Assembly (NCBI GenBank): GCA_028280565.1
Contig: JANQLQ010000057.1
Span: forward strand, 21,268-85,267
Reading direction: 5' to 3'
Origin: Fulvivirga sp.
GTDB lineage: Bacteria; Bacteroidota; Bacteroidia; Cytophagales; Cyclobacteriaceae
DNA: 64,000 bases
The notes below the pieces were generated by a model. It saw only the letters and a program-made list of their open reading frames with translations, had not been told where the DNA came from and searched no databases. Shown one piece after another: positions 36,674 to 45,087 of the stretch; position 1 is the first letter of the stretch; the number at the start of each line of letters is the position of its first letter. The position numbers and the translations under genes were made by a program.

Positions 36674-37085
36674 GACGTTTCGTTTTTAATACTTTTATTC
36701 CCGAGAAAGTCAAATACCCGATAGGGCCTAACATAAAGCAAAGAAATAAGGACGGTACCACCCAAAGGTGTCGAATGCCATATTTTATGGATTGGTTCAC
36801 GATCCAATTGCCCACCAATAGGTCAAAGGCTAAGTAGTGTATCCAGCCGGCCAAAATAACCTCTTCTCGTGCAAAAAGTTGTTTTACCCCATTTAAGCTG
36901 CTGAAAGAGGCTGGGTCAAAAGCCGAAATATCCCTAAAAACATACAAGGCATAAGCCCCCGATAGAAAAATACAAAAAGTATAAATGGTTAAGTTTCTCC
37001 AGGGTTTCTTTGGAAATACCATAAGGATCACCCAAGCCGGTAATACGGCGGTATTGCAGAGTTGGAACACTTCACTGTTTGTCAT
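36666..37085 (-). CDS. ABA4-like membrane protein (DUF4281)
   Basis: A 139-residue protein with four hydrophobic helices and the ABA4-family core: GWIHYLAFDLLVGNWIVNQS followed by a histidine and a Gly-Pro helix (MLGPIGYLTF). In plants ABA4 is needed for neoxanthin formation; bacterial homologues are uncharacterised or linked to carotenoid/lipid metabolism. It is the first of two overlapping membrane-protein genes (8-bp overlap with the next). The link to carotenoids here is only an inference, made more interesting by the rhodopsin operon 11 kb away. Confidence 0.75.
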   Translation of the reverse strand: MTNSEVFQLCNTAVLPAWVILMVFPKKPWRNLTIYTFCIFLSGAYALYVFRDISAFDPASFSSLNGVKQLFAREEVILAGWIHYLAFDLLVGNWIVNQSIKYGIRHLWVVPSLFLCFMLGPIGYLTFSGIKVLKTKRLA

Positions 37086-37148
37086 TTCATCTTTCTTTGA
37101 AGGACAATAAAATACGTTTTAACTACACCTACTCCATGTCTTTTGAAC

Positions 37149-37370
37149 TCACTCCAGGATACGGATGGCAAACCCCATTTTTTGAATGTATCGCATAATC
37201 GCACCCTGGTCGATCTGCGTGGAAGATTCAACTCTTAAAACATGATCGGAATCAGCGAGATCAAAATTGATATTAAATTTAGGGAACACGATCCGGAAAA
37301 GTCCTTGGACAATACGGGCATCTTTGTGGTCCTGTATGTTAGTGGCGAATACTTCTATCATGTTAGTCAT
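37149..37370 (-). CDS. Small hypothetical protein (HMA-like ferredoxin fold possible)
   Basis: A 73-residue protein with a beta-alpha-beta pattern: EVFATNIQDHKDARIVQGLF, then HVLRVESSTQIDQGAIMRYI and MGFAIRILE at the end. The layout resembles small HMA/ferredoxin-like folds, but there is no CxxC metal site. It overlaps the SDR gene by 8 bp and starts with ATG 37370, so it is likely translated with it. Confidence 0.6.
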   Translation of the reverse strand: MTNMIEVFATNIQDHKDARIVQGLFRIVFPKFNINFDLADSDHVLRVESSTQIDQGAIMRYIQKMGFAIRILE

Positions 37371-38091
37371 TTTTTAAAATATTATCAGCCATAGCAGGCG
37401 AGATGCGGTGCATCATTTTCAACAATTTTACTTTGCCTATGTTCATTTCGTAACGGTCTCTTTCCAGCCCGATCATGAACTCATCCACCAGCTGTGCTGG
37501 CGTGATTTTGTCTTTACCCCTACCTTTGGTCATGGGGGTATCCACCAATGGTGGTAATACCTCGAACACTTTGATGTTTGACCCTTCCAACTGGTAGCGT
37601 AGCGCCTTTGTAAACATATGCACCCCGGCTTTGGTAGCGCAGTATACCGGGGCAGACTTCTTAGGGCTTAAGGCCAGCCCTGACGAAACGTTGATGATCG
37701 CACTTTCTTTGTGCCCCATTAGTAAGGGGACAAAAGCCGTGCATAGTTTCACTACTGCATTAAAATTCACATCTACTTCGTATTCGATGTCTTTAAACAG
37801 CACCTCTCCTGTAAAGCTATAATTATACTGGACGCCGGCATTGTTTATAAGCATGTTAACCCCCTTGTATTGACTGTTAATGGCGTCTAAAAGGCCTTCT
37901 AACTGGTCTTGATGTGATAAATCGCACTGGTAAATATCCAGTTTATATCTCTTGGCCACCGCTTCGAGTTTTTGCCGGCTCCTACCGGTTACCACTACTT
38001 CATTACCCAAAACTTTCAGTCGCCTGGCCATCTCAAGGCCTATCCCGGAAGAACCCCCTGTCAGTAGTATCTTGTTATTGGCTATATTCAT
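37363..38091 (-). CDS. Short-chain dehydrogenase/reductase
   Basis: A 242-residue SDR of the classical type. Cofactor motif TGGSSGIGLEMA, NNAG in the middle, and the catalytic Ser-Tyr-Lys as INVSSGLALSPKKSAPVY...CATKAG. It is close to the DltE-like group of SDRs. The substrate is unknown. It starts the run SDR, small protein, ABA4-like, membrane protein, GumN, whose spacings suggest at least partial co-transcription. Confidence 0.88.
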   Translation of the reverse strand: MNIANNKILLTGGSSGIGLEMARRLKVLGNEVVVTGRSRQKLEAVAKRYKLDIYQCDLSHQDQLEGLLDAINSQYKGVNMLINNAGVQYNYSFTGEVLFKDIEYEVDVNFNAVVKLCTAFVPLLMGHKESAIINVSSGLALSPKKSAPVYCATKAGVHMFTKALRYQLEGSNIKVFEVLPPLVDTPMTKGRGKDKITPAQLVDEFMIGLERDRYEMNIGKVKLLKMMHRISPAMADNILKND

Positions 38092-38145
38092 AATTATGGT
38101 GTTTACCTGTCAAGCGCATACCATGACGCTACGCTGAACAGTATA

Positions 38146-40548
38146 TTAAAACTGTATCCTGTAGAGCACATCCGGGAAGAAACCGATCTGGTCTACCCGG
38201 TTGATCTCATCCGTGACCTCGTTATACCTTCTCAAGAATTCATTTTCGCGGTTGGTCACATTTTGCAGGTCTATGAAAAACTGGTGGGAGATATTACGTT
38301 TGGCACTGTTCAGTCGTACACCAAATTTCACATCCCAGCGAAAGTATTCACCATAGCGCTCGCTGAATGCAATATCATTCCTAAGCACCTCGCGGCCGGC
38401 ATTAGCACGAGTAGCCTCTAGGTCCACAGGAGTAAAGGGAACGCCCCCAGCGGTCGTAAGCTTGGTATCAAAGGTCCAGGCATTCTTTCCGCCTTCGCCA
38501 AACTTCCATTCTTTACCGAAAAGGAGATTGTAAATGACATTATTGTTAAACGCCGTGCTGCGTTCTATACCGTCACTCCCTTCGTAGGTAGATTCGTAAA
38601 GCGAAGTGGTCATGAGCATGTAGTATCCTTTGCTGAAAAACTTCTCTAGGGTCAGCTCTATCCCATAGTTAGTCCCTACACCTTCATTGACCAATGATCC
38701 TATTTCTTCAAAAGTAAAGTCTGCTCCTTCATTGATCACCGAATAGCTGCTGGGGCTTATTTCCACGGGAACATCAAAAATGCTTTGATAGTAAGTTTCC
38801 GCTTTCAAACGCCAATCTGAACCGAGGTTACGATCATAAGCCAGTACAAAATGGTGACTTTTCATAAAGTCAAGGTCGGTATTGGTAGCCTCAAATTCGC
38901 CAGGCGATACCTCTTCTTCAAAAAATAAAATAGGTGAAGGTATGGCTTGCGCATGAAGGCCATAGGCAAAGCTCCAGCGCTGGTTAGGCCTCGCTTGCCA
39001 GCTCACCGCCGCCCGGGGCTCAAGGGCAAAGGCCTCGGTAAGATCGTGGTATTGCGAATGCAACCCGGCAGTGATGCTCAGCTCATCGGTAAGTTTATGT
39101 TCAGCCTGTGCAAACCCTTGGAGGAGATGGTAACTTTCGTTAAGGTCACGACTGAGCAGGAAGAAATCCGGGATACCATCGGCGTTGTTATCCGGTATGC
39201 TCGCCCGGTTATCCCTGTCTTCTGTAAAAAAGTCGGGGATATATCGCTCTGCGACTACCCCGGCACGCAGGCTCCATTGAGCGTTGAACTTCTTGTTCAG
39301 TGTAGACGCAAATGTAAGTCGGCTTTCCCTATTTTGGGCATTCACCGCACGGTACTTCGTGATTAAATCACCGTCGCCGTTATTCACAAAGTTATCTTGT
39401 AAAAACTCATTGAAGTTGGTAGAGGCGCCTAGCGAGGTTTTTAGAAAGGTGGTTTTATTTAACCTTAAAGTATGATTAAGCCCCAAAAGTCCTAGTTGAT
39501 TGTCCACATAAGCATCTTCGTTGGGATTTGCAAAGAGGTCATCTTCATCAATATCAGCCCCGAGGAAATCGATGTTGCTAAGCCCACCTAAACCAAAGAG
39601 CTCAAATTTCCCTAGCTTAGTTTGTCCAAAATTTATCTTGAAAGAAAGATCTTGATAATAGGGGATAGCACTGGTACCGGTAGCCGCCACGTTGGCAATA
39701 CCATAACGGTATGAAATCACGAAGGACGAATTATTGTCCCGGCTTAAAGGTCCTTCCGCCATAAACTCCAACCCACTAAAAGCACTCAGCTGGCCGGTGA
39801 ACTCATAGTTATCTGTATTGCCATTCCTAAAATTTACGTCAAACACAGCGGCATTAGCATTGCCATATTCGGCAGGAAAGGCACCGGTAAGAAAATCTGA
39901 CGTACGCAGTAAGTTTGTGTTTAAAGCATTGACCGGCCCACCTGTTGTACCTAAGGTAGCAAAGTGATTAGTGGTAGCCACGGGTATACCCTCTATCCTC
40001 CACAGTAATCCCACCGGGCTATTGCCCCTGACCACAATATCATTACGAGAATCGTTCGGGGCACTCACCCCTGCAAACGTAGTCGCCAAACGAGCGACGT
40101 CATTCCTGCCCCCGGAAAATCGAGTGACTTCTTCCAAGCTAAAAGTGCGAGCACTGACCTTGGCCAATTCATTCAAAGGCAGGTTCTTATCTGCCTCGGC
40201 AGTGACAACGACCTCGGCGAGCTTTTCTACAGACTCTTCCAGTTGAATGTTAAGTATTACCTCTTTGCCTGCCGTAACCAATACATTAGGAAGCGTAATG
40301 CTTTTGTATCCTACGTACTGCACAGCCAGGGACTGGCGCCCTACGGGAACACCGTTCAACTTGAACCTTCCATCCAAATCAGTAACTGCCCCGATTACAG
40401 GGTCCGATCCCACCAGAATAACCGATGCCCCGATCAGCGGGTAATCAGCTTGAGCATCTAAAACCTGTCCTTTCACCGTCTGGGTTTGGCTGTAGGCCGA
40501 ACAAACCGCAGCAGCCCAGGCCAAGATGATTGTAGTCATTTTCTTCAT
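38146..40548 (-). CDS. TonB-dependent outer-membrane receptor
   Basis: An 800-residue receptor for energy-driven uptake across the outer membrane. It has a signal peptide (MTTIILAWAAAVCSAYS), a CarboxypepD_reg domain (VKGQVLDAQADYPLIGASVI...), a plug domain with DIVVRGNSPVGLLWRIEGIP, and a long beta-barrel ending in IQF. The start chosen is ATG 40548 (MKKMTTIIL). It is not paired with a SusD homologue, so it is not a classic glycan SusC. Ligand unknown. It is divergent from a LytS/LytTR pair across 293 bp, which may regulate it (inference). Confidence 0.92.
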   Translation of the reverse strand: MKKMTTIILAWAAAVCSAYSQTQTVKGQVLDAQADYPLIGASVILVGSDPVIGAVTDLDGRFKLNGVPVGRQSLAVQYVGYKSITLPNVLVTAGKEVILNIQLEESVEKLAEVVVTAEADKNLPLNELAKVSARTFSLEEVTRFSGGRNDVARLATTFAGVSAPNDSRNDIVVRGNSPVGLLWRIEGIPVATTNHFATLGTTGGPVNALNTNLLRTSDFLTGAFPAEYGNANAAVFDVNFRNGNTDNYEFTGQLSAFSGLEFMAEGPLSRDNNSSFVISYRYGIANVAATGTSAIPYYQDLSFKINFGQTKLGKFELFGLGGLSNIDFLGADIDEDDLFANPNEDAYVDNQLGLLGLNHTLRLNKTTFLKTSLGASTNFNEFLQDNFVNNGDGDLITKYRAVNAQNRESRLTFASTLNKKFNAQWSLRAGVVAERYIPDFFTEDRDNRASIPDNNADGIPDFFLLSRDLNESYHLLQGFAQAEHKLTDELSITAGLHSQYHDLTEAFALEPRAAVSWQARPNQRWSFAYGLHAQAIPSPILFFEEEVSPGEFEATNTDLDFMKSHHFVLAYDRNLGSDWRLKAETYYQSIFDVPVEISPSSYSVINEGADFTFEEIGSLVNEGVGTNYGIELTLEKFFSKGYYMLMTTSLYESTYEGSDGIERSTAFNNNVIYNLLFGKEWKFGEGGKNAWTFDTKLTTAGGVPFTPVDLEATRANAGREVLRNDIAFSERYGEYFRWDVKFGVRLNSAKRNISHQFFIDLQNVTNRENEFLRRYNEVTDEINRVDQIGFFPDVLYRIQF

Positions 40549-40841
40549 GGATAATGTGATTTTCGTTGACCCTAAGCTAGGCATGCCCTATGTGTCTAAG
40601 AATGACAATATGTATGAAGCCAAGATCATACGTGTTGACCCGGGAAAAAGGGGCCTAAAACAGGTTTTGCGGTGATTCAAAACCTTATTTCTGCTTAAAA
40701 GCCGATTTTCCCGGTTTCGCTTTAGCTTTCACCGGCTTTAAGGAGCATCTCCTTCATTTTGAAAGGCATTATCCGTTATTTTGTAATACAAAATGGCTGC
40801 TGAGGTGTTATTCACGGCAAGCAGCCAAAAATCCAGGCACG

Positions 40842-41888
40842 ATGATAAAAGGTAAATTTAAAGAGGTCCATTTCCGCTGGATCGGTATTTTTCTCGTAGC
40901 GGCGGTCATGGCTATGATCTACAAGGAGCCTTTTGAAAGGTTCGAACAGAAATACCTTGTTTCCCTAACCTTTACCACGGTCTATTGGAATGGGGCCTTT
41001 ATTATTTTCATGTACTTCCGTAGGCGATATCCACAGATCAGGCAAACACCTAAACGTTTGGCGATCACGCTGCTAGCATTATTCCTTCTTCTCACCATTG
41101 GTGAACCCTTGCTTTGTCTTTTGTTAAATACAAAATCCTTCGAGCAGGTTACAGACCCGAGCGTGGTCTTTAGTCATGTAAGTACCAACTTGGTGGTTGC
41201 CTTCGGGATCGGCTCGATCTATGAAAATGTATACTTCTTCGAACAGTGGAAGAAAAGTATACAATTGAATGAAGCTCTCAAAAACCAGCAGATCCGTACC
41301 CAGTTCGAGGTGTTGCAGAACCAAATGAGCCCGCACTTTTTGTTTAACAGCCTCAATACATTGACCACTTTGATCGCTGAAGACGGTAAGATCGCGATCG
41401 AGTTTACGGAAAAGCTTTCGGAAGTGTATCGATATATCCTTCAAAATAAGGATAAAGAGGTGGTCAGCCTAAGTGAAGAATTAGAATTTGCCAAGAATTA
41501 TGCCTTTCTCTTAAAGATACGCTACCCGGAAAATCTTGTCACCGATTTTAACGTAGGTCAGCATTATTTAGACCAGAGCATTGCGCCACTCACGATCCAA
41601 ATATTGGTAGAGAACGCCATAAAACACAACCGTATTTCCAAAAACCACCCGCTACACGTAGAGATTTACGTAGACCAAAACGGTTCTATCGTGGTGAAAA
41701 ACAATCTTCAAAAGAAAAACGTCATCGAAAAATCCACGAAGACCGGGCTAAGCAATATCAGGAAACGATATGCTTATTTTGGACAAGCAAACATCGAGGT
41801 GGTCGCCACTGACAGGGATTTCTTGGTCACAGTTCCCTTGTTACAAATTTCAAACGATACCCGAAAGGCTATGGCCCCCAGGATGTAA
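40842..41888 (+). CDS. LytS-type sensor histidine kinase
   Basis: A 348-residue membrane histidine kinase. About four transmembrane helices (IFLVAAVMAMIY, FTTVYWNGAFIIFMYF, LAITLLALFLLLTIGEP, LVVAFGIGSIYENVYFF) make a small input domain. The cytosolic part has the His_kinase core QNQMSPHFLFNSLNTL, with phosphorylated His, and the ATP-binding LVENAIKHN and GLSNIRKRY. It lacks a separate periplasmic sensor. It precedes the LytTR response regulator, with which it forms a two-component pair. Confidence 0.93.
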   Translation: MIKGKFKEVHFRWIGIFLVAAVMAMIYKEPFERFEQKYLVSLTFTTVYWNGAFIIFMYFRRRYPQIRQTPKRLAITLLALFLLLTIGEPLLCLLLNTKSFEQVTDPSVVFSHVSTNLVVAFGIGSIYENVYFFEQWKKSIQLNEALKNQQIRTQFEVLQNQMSPHFLFNSLNTLTTLIAEDGKIAIEFTEKLSEVYRYILQNKDKEVVSLSEELEFAKNYAFLLKIRYPENLVTDFNVGQHYLDQSIAPLTIQILVENAIKHNRISKNHPLHVEIYVDQNGSIVVKNNLQKKNVIEKSTKTGLSNIRKRYAYFGQANIEVVATDRDFLVTVPLLQISNDTRKAMAPRM

Positions 41889-42008
41889 CTTTTTCCAATA
41901 ACGATAGATTTACATTATCTTTAAGATAGGGAGACCGATAAGGTCTTGTACATTTCGTAAAGTTCGGTGATGTGCGCAATGCGAGGATACCGGGTTTCTA
42001 AAAATAGA

Positions 42009-42791
42009 ATGGATTCAATGAAGGTACTGATTGTCGAAGACGAAGCCCCCGCTTTTCGCAGGTTACAGAAAATACTCGAGGAGATCGACCCTCAGATCGA
42101 AATCGTTGAAGTGCTGGACAGTGTAGAGGAAAGCGTGAAATGGTTCGGCATTCAAAATGCTCCTGACCTCGTTTTTATGGACATCCAACTAAGTGACGGG
42201 CTGAGCTTCGAGATATTTGATTCCATTAAGATCAACCGGCCGGTGATCTTTACCACCGCTTTTGATGAGTACATGCTGCGCGCCTTTAAAGTAAACAGTA
42301 TCGATTACCTTTTAAAGCCCATCAAAAAGGAAGAATTAAAAGCCAGCTTGTTCAAGTATGAACAAATGAAAAACGCTTTTGGAAGCCAGCATGAACTGCC
42401 GGATCTGAATGCGCTGATCAGCCAGATCCGCCTTGATGACAAGAAATATAAAACGCGCTTCCTAGTGAAAAAAGGAGATGAATTGATCTCCGTGGAAACC
42501 TCGGAAATCGCCTATTTTCAAACACGGCATGGTGTTGTGCATATGATCACTTTCAGCGAAAGGACACATATCATGGATTTCAATTTGGATGAGCTCATGC
42601 ATCAGCTAGACCCGGGCCAATTTTACCGTTTGAACAGGCAATTTATCGTTCATTTCCCGGCCATAAAAAAAGTACACAAGTACCACAAAGGCAAACTACT
42701 GGTGGAGCTTCAGCACCCCACGGAAGAGGCCTTGACGGTGAGTAGCGAGAAGGCCACGGACTTTAAGAACTGGTTAGGAGATGAGTGTTAA
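42009..42791 (+). CDS. LytTR-family response regulator
   Basis: A 260-residue regulator from ATG 42009 (42018 is an alternative). The receiver domain has the acidic pocket VEDE, the phospho-acceptor Asp in VFMDIQLSDG, the Thr in FTTAFDEY and Lys in LLKPIKKEE. The C-terminal LytTR DNA-binding domain has RFLVKKGDELISVETSEIAYF and FYRLNRQFIVH. The pair with the upstream LytS kinase is standard; targets are unknown, the divergent TonB receptor being the nearest candidate. Confidence 0.93.
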   Translation: MDSMKVLIVEDEAPAFRRLQKILEEIDPQIEIVEVLDSVEESVKWFGIQNAPDLVFMDIQLSDGLSFEIFDSIKINRPVIFTTAFDEYMLRAFKVNSIDYLLKPIKKEELKASLFKYEQMKNAFGSQHELPDLNALISQIRLDDKKYKTRFLVKKGDELISVETSEIAYFQTRHGVVHMITFSERTHIMDFNLDELMHQLDPGQFYRLNRQFIVHFPAIKKVHKYHKGKLLVELQHPTEEALTVSSEKATDFKNWLGDEC

Positions 42792-42840
42792 GTTAAGTGT
42801 AACTGGACGGTTAGCTATTTTTTCCAACCCCGTTCGTAAC

Positions 42841-42893
42841 GTCGGCAGTTAGCAATGGGCAATCGACAACCCTATTTTTTTGCCTACTGCTCA
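42841..42893. repeat. Short dispersed GGCAGTAGGC-type repeat, unit C
   Basis: gtcggcagttagcaatgggcaatcg, then a T-run and tgcctactgc. It is the same word family as units A and B. It lies just before repeat copy 3 in the 42792-43447 gap, which holds only repeats (units C, D, E and copy 3). Confidence 0.6.
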
Positions 42894-42902
42894 CCTTAAG
42901 AA

Positions 42903-43210
42903 GGGCACCATTGAAAATTCAAGTGGCGTATGGAGGGGAGACATCCAGGAACAGCGCGGCCCATTTGAGGCCGTGCACAAGCGGCGTATAGGGGCCGGAT
43001 AGCGCGTTTTGCGGGGAAAATGGGCTTTGTTGCTGGCGCCCTTTTCTTTTGGGCGCACAAAAGAAAATGAAAACCAGGCTTAGAACCAAAAAATCACGCG
43101 TATACTGCTCATTTACAGGCTGGCATCACCCGAAACACCTTAAAAACATAGCTCAAAGTGCCAAAATTAAACGTTCTTCTATCAAAGCCAATTTTCAAGA
43201 ACGCCCTATT
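42903..43210 (+). repeat. Dispersed ~320-bp repeat, copy 3
   Basis: Full-length: gggcaccattgaaaattcaa, ggggagacatccaggaacag, gcggcgtataggggccgg, aatgggctttgttgctgg, ttttcttttgggcgcacaaa with the matching right arm, aaccaggcttagaacca, cacccgaaacacc and ccaaaattaaacgttct. It lies between the convergent LytTR gene and the radical SAM gene. Confidence 0.9.
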
Positions 43211-43230
43211 CTTTCGGTCCTATTCTCAAA

Positions 43231-43298
43231 GTCGGCAGTCAGCAATAAACCATCGCCCCCCTATCGTGCCTACTGCCTTTTACCGATTGCTTACTGAT
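43231..43298. repeat. Short dispersed GGCAGTAGGC-type repeat, unit D
   Basis: gtcggcagtcagcaataaac ... gtgcctactgccttttaccg attgcttactg. Very close in wording to units C and E, suggesting local duplication. Confidence 0.6.
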
Positions 43299-43374
43299 CA
43301 ATACCTCAAACCTAGCTCATCCTGTACGGATGCGTCATTTGAGGCTAAACTTAACACTAGCAGTACTATCAAAG

Positions 43375-43439
43375 TGGCAGCAGGCAGTAGACATTTGCCG
43401 GTTGGCTATGCCTACTGCCCTTTGCCGATTGCCAACTTA
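43375..43439. repeat. Short dispersed GGCAGTAGGC-type repeat, unit E
   Basis: ggcagcaggcagtagac, tgccggttggc, tatgcctactgccc and tttgccgattgccaac. The internal words ggcagtag and ctactgcc are inverted, so the unit can form a hairpin. It ends just before the stop of the radical SAM gene. Confidence 0.6.
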
Positions 43440-43447
43440 TCAAGAAA

Positions 43448-44770
43448 CTACTTGGGAGCATTAGTCGATTGCCATAGGCCCGCCGCCAGCTTTTTCATTC
43501 TTTTTTCCTCCACCCTTGCCTGTAACATATGCCCGTAGTTAGTAGCAAAGTACACTAGCGGGTTTTGTAAATTGCCAAAAGATCGTTTGAGCACAGATCC
43601 AAGACTATAAAATCTTTTCCGTGCATTAACCTTACCCATTTGTAAATCATGGGGAGTCATCTGTTTAGGTTGGAACACTACAGTGTTGTGATCATAATAC
43701 TTCCAATCTTCGGTGATCAATCGGCCGTCTTCTTTAAGTTCATCGTAAACTTTGGTGCCGGGATAAGGTGTCAGCACATTGAAAGAAACGGTACTTACAT
43801 TATTTTTCACAAGGAACCTGACAGTATCATCGAAGATCTTGTTGGTATCACTGTCAAAGCCGAATACCATCGAGGCGTGGATAAGGATTCCCATTTTCTT
43901 TATTTCACGCAGCGCTTTTTCCAGCTGTTCAACCTCGCCGAATGATTTTCGCATGGTATTCATCTGCTCCTCGGACACACTTTCAAGTCCAAAAAACAGG
44001 AGCTTACACCCACTTTCCGCCGCCAACCGCAATAGCTCACGATCTTTGACTAATAACGATACGGAAGCCTGGCCTACCCATTGAATATTCAAAGGTTTAA
44101 TGGCCTTAAACAAAGCTTTTGCATACTTGGGCTGGCCTATAATGTTGTCATCTAAGAACATGAACTTTTTTGCCTTCGACTGCGTGATGTCACGTACTAC
44201 ATTTTCTATGGGAACATGTCTTATTTTCCTACCAAAAAGGTTAGTAACGCAGCAAAAATCACAATTGTAAGGACAGCCACGAGTAGTCATGATCGGTATA
44301 AGATTGAAAAAACCGCCATGGACGATCCTGCTGAAATTCTTAGGAACATACTTCGACAGGTCAGGTTTGGGGTTATGATATTTTCTTTTAAGTTGATCGT
44401 TTTGAAAATCAAGCAATAGATCTTCCCAAACGCCTTCCGCTTCGCCTAGTACAACACAGTCTGCATATTGCAAAGCTTCCTCCGGCCGCAATGTGGGATG
44501 TACCCCGCCAAGCACTACGGTTTTACCTCTTTTCTTAAATTCGCGACTAAGTTCATAGGCCCGGGGCGCGTTGGCTGTCATACAACTTATGCCTACCAGG
44601 TCACATTCTTGCTCCAAGTCAATCTCTTGAGCCTCTTCTTCTATGAGCGTAACTTCATGTTCTGAAGGCGTAAGCCCTTCTAAAATATAAAGGGCTAGTT
44701 GAGGCATCATAAGGCCTTTGTTGGTTCTTCGGTCGGCATCTACAGCCGGTGAGATCAAAAGTATTTTCAT
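43448..44770 (-). CDS. B12-binding-domain radical SAM protein
   Basis: A 440-residue radical SAM enzyme. The N-terminal ~150 residues form a cobalamin-binding-type Rossmann domain (MKILLISPAVDADRRTNK..., LVGISCMTANAPRAYELS, VVLGGVHPTLRPEEAL) without the DxHxxG base-off motif. The radical SAM domain has TTRGCPYNCDFCCVT (CxxxCxxC). The family includes hopanoid and lipid methylases and ring-modifying enzymes. It has no recognisable substrate signature. It diverges from a second radical SAM gene across 317 bp. Confidence 0.88.
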   Translation of the reverse strand: MKILLISPAVDADRRTNKGLMMPQLALYILEGLTPSEHEVTLIEEEAQEIDLEQECDLVGISCMTANAPRAYELSREFKKRGKTVVLGGVHPTLRPEEALQYADCVVLGEAEGVWEDLLLDFQNDQLKRKYHNPKPDLSKYVPKNFSRIVHGGFFNLIPIMTTRGCPYNCDFCCVTNLFGRKIRHVPIENVVRDITQSKAKKFMFLDDNIIGQPKYAKALFKAIKPLNIQWVGQASVSLLVKDRELLRLAAESGCKLLFFGLESVSEEQMNTMRKSFGEVEQLEKALREIKKMGILIHASMVFGFDSDTNKIFDDTVRFLVKNNVSTVSFNVLTPYPGTKVYDELKEDGRLITEDWKYYDHNTVVFQPKQMTPHDLQMGKVNARKRFYSLGSVLKRSFGNLQNPLVYFATNYGHMLQARVEEKRMKKLAAGLWQSTNAPK

Positions 44771-45087
44771 TAAAAAAATTATTCCATGGATACTAAATCC
44801 ACGTTCCTGTTCAATTCAAAAATATGGCTCTTCGCCAGGCAGTAAAAAGCCTGCATTAGGCTCACCTGTTTTTATCCAGGTTTAAATATCAGTTATTTAG
44901 ACCTAAATATCTAATTTAATATTCCTAACTCTATCCCATTTCATTCCACCTTGACCGAGATTGGACACAAGAAAAGCACACGGAGAACTCATAGTTGGTC
45001 AAATATCTACCGGTAATCCAGGTCATTGATTTTTAAAGAAAAATACCAGAGATTCCCCTCCAAATATCCATTATAATTTCATAGTTG
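44771..45087. other. 317-bp divergent control region between two radical SAM genes
   Basis: AT-rich. It contains ttatttagacctaaatatct, in which tatttag and ctaaata form an inverted repeat near 44893-44909 and could bind a shared regulator. No TAnnTTTG element or ORF is clear. Confidence 0.4.
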
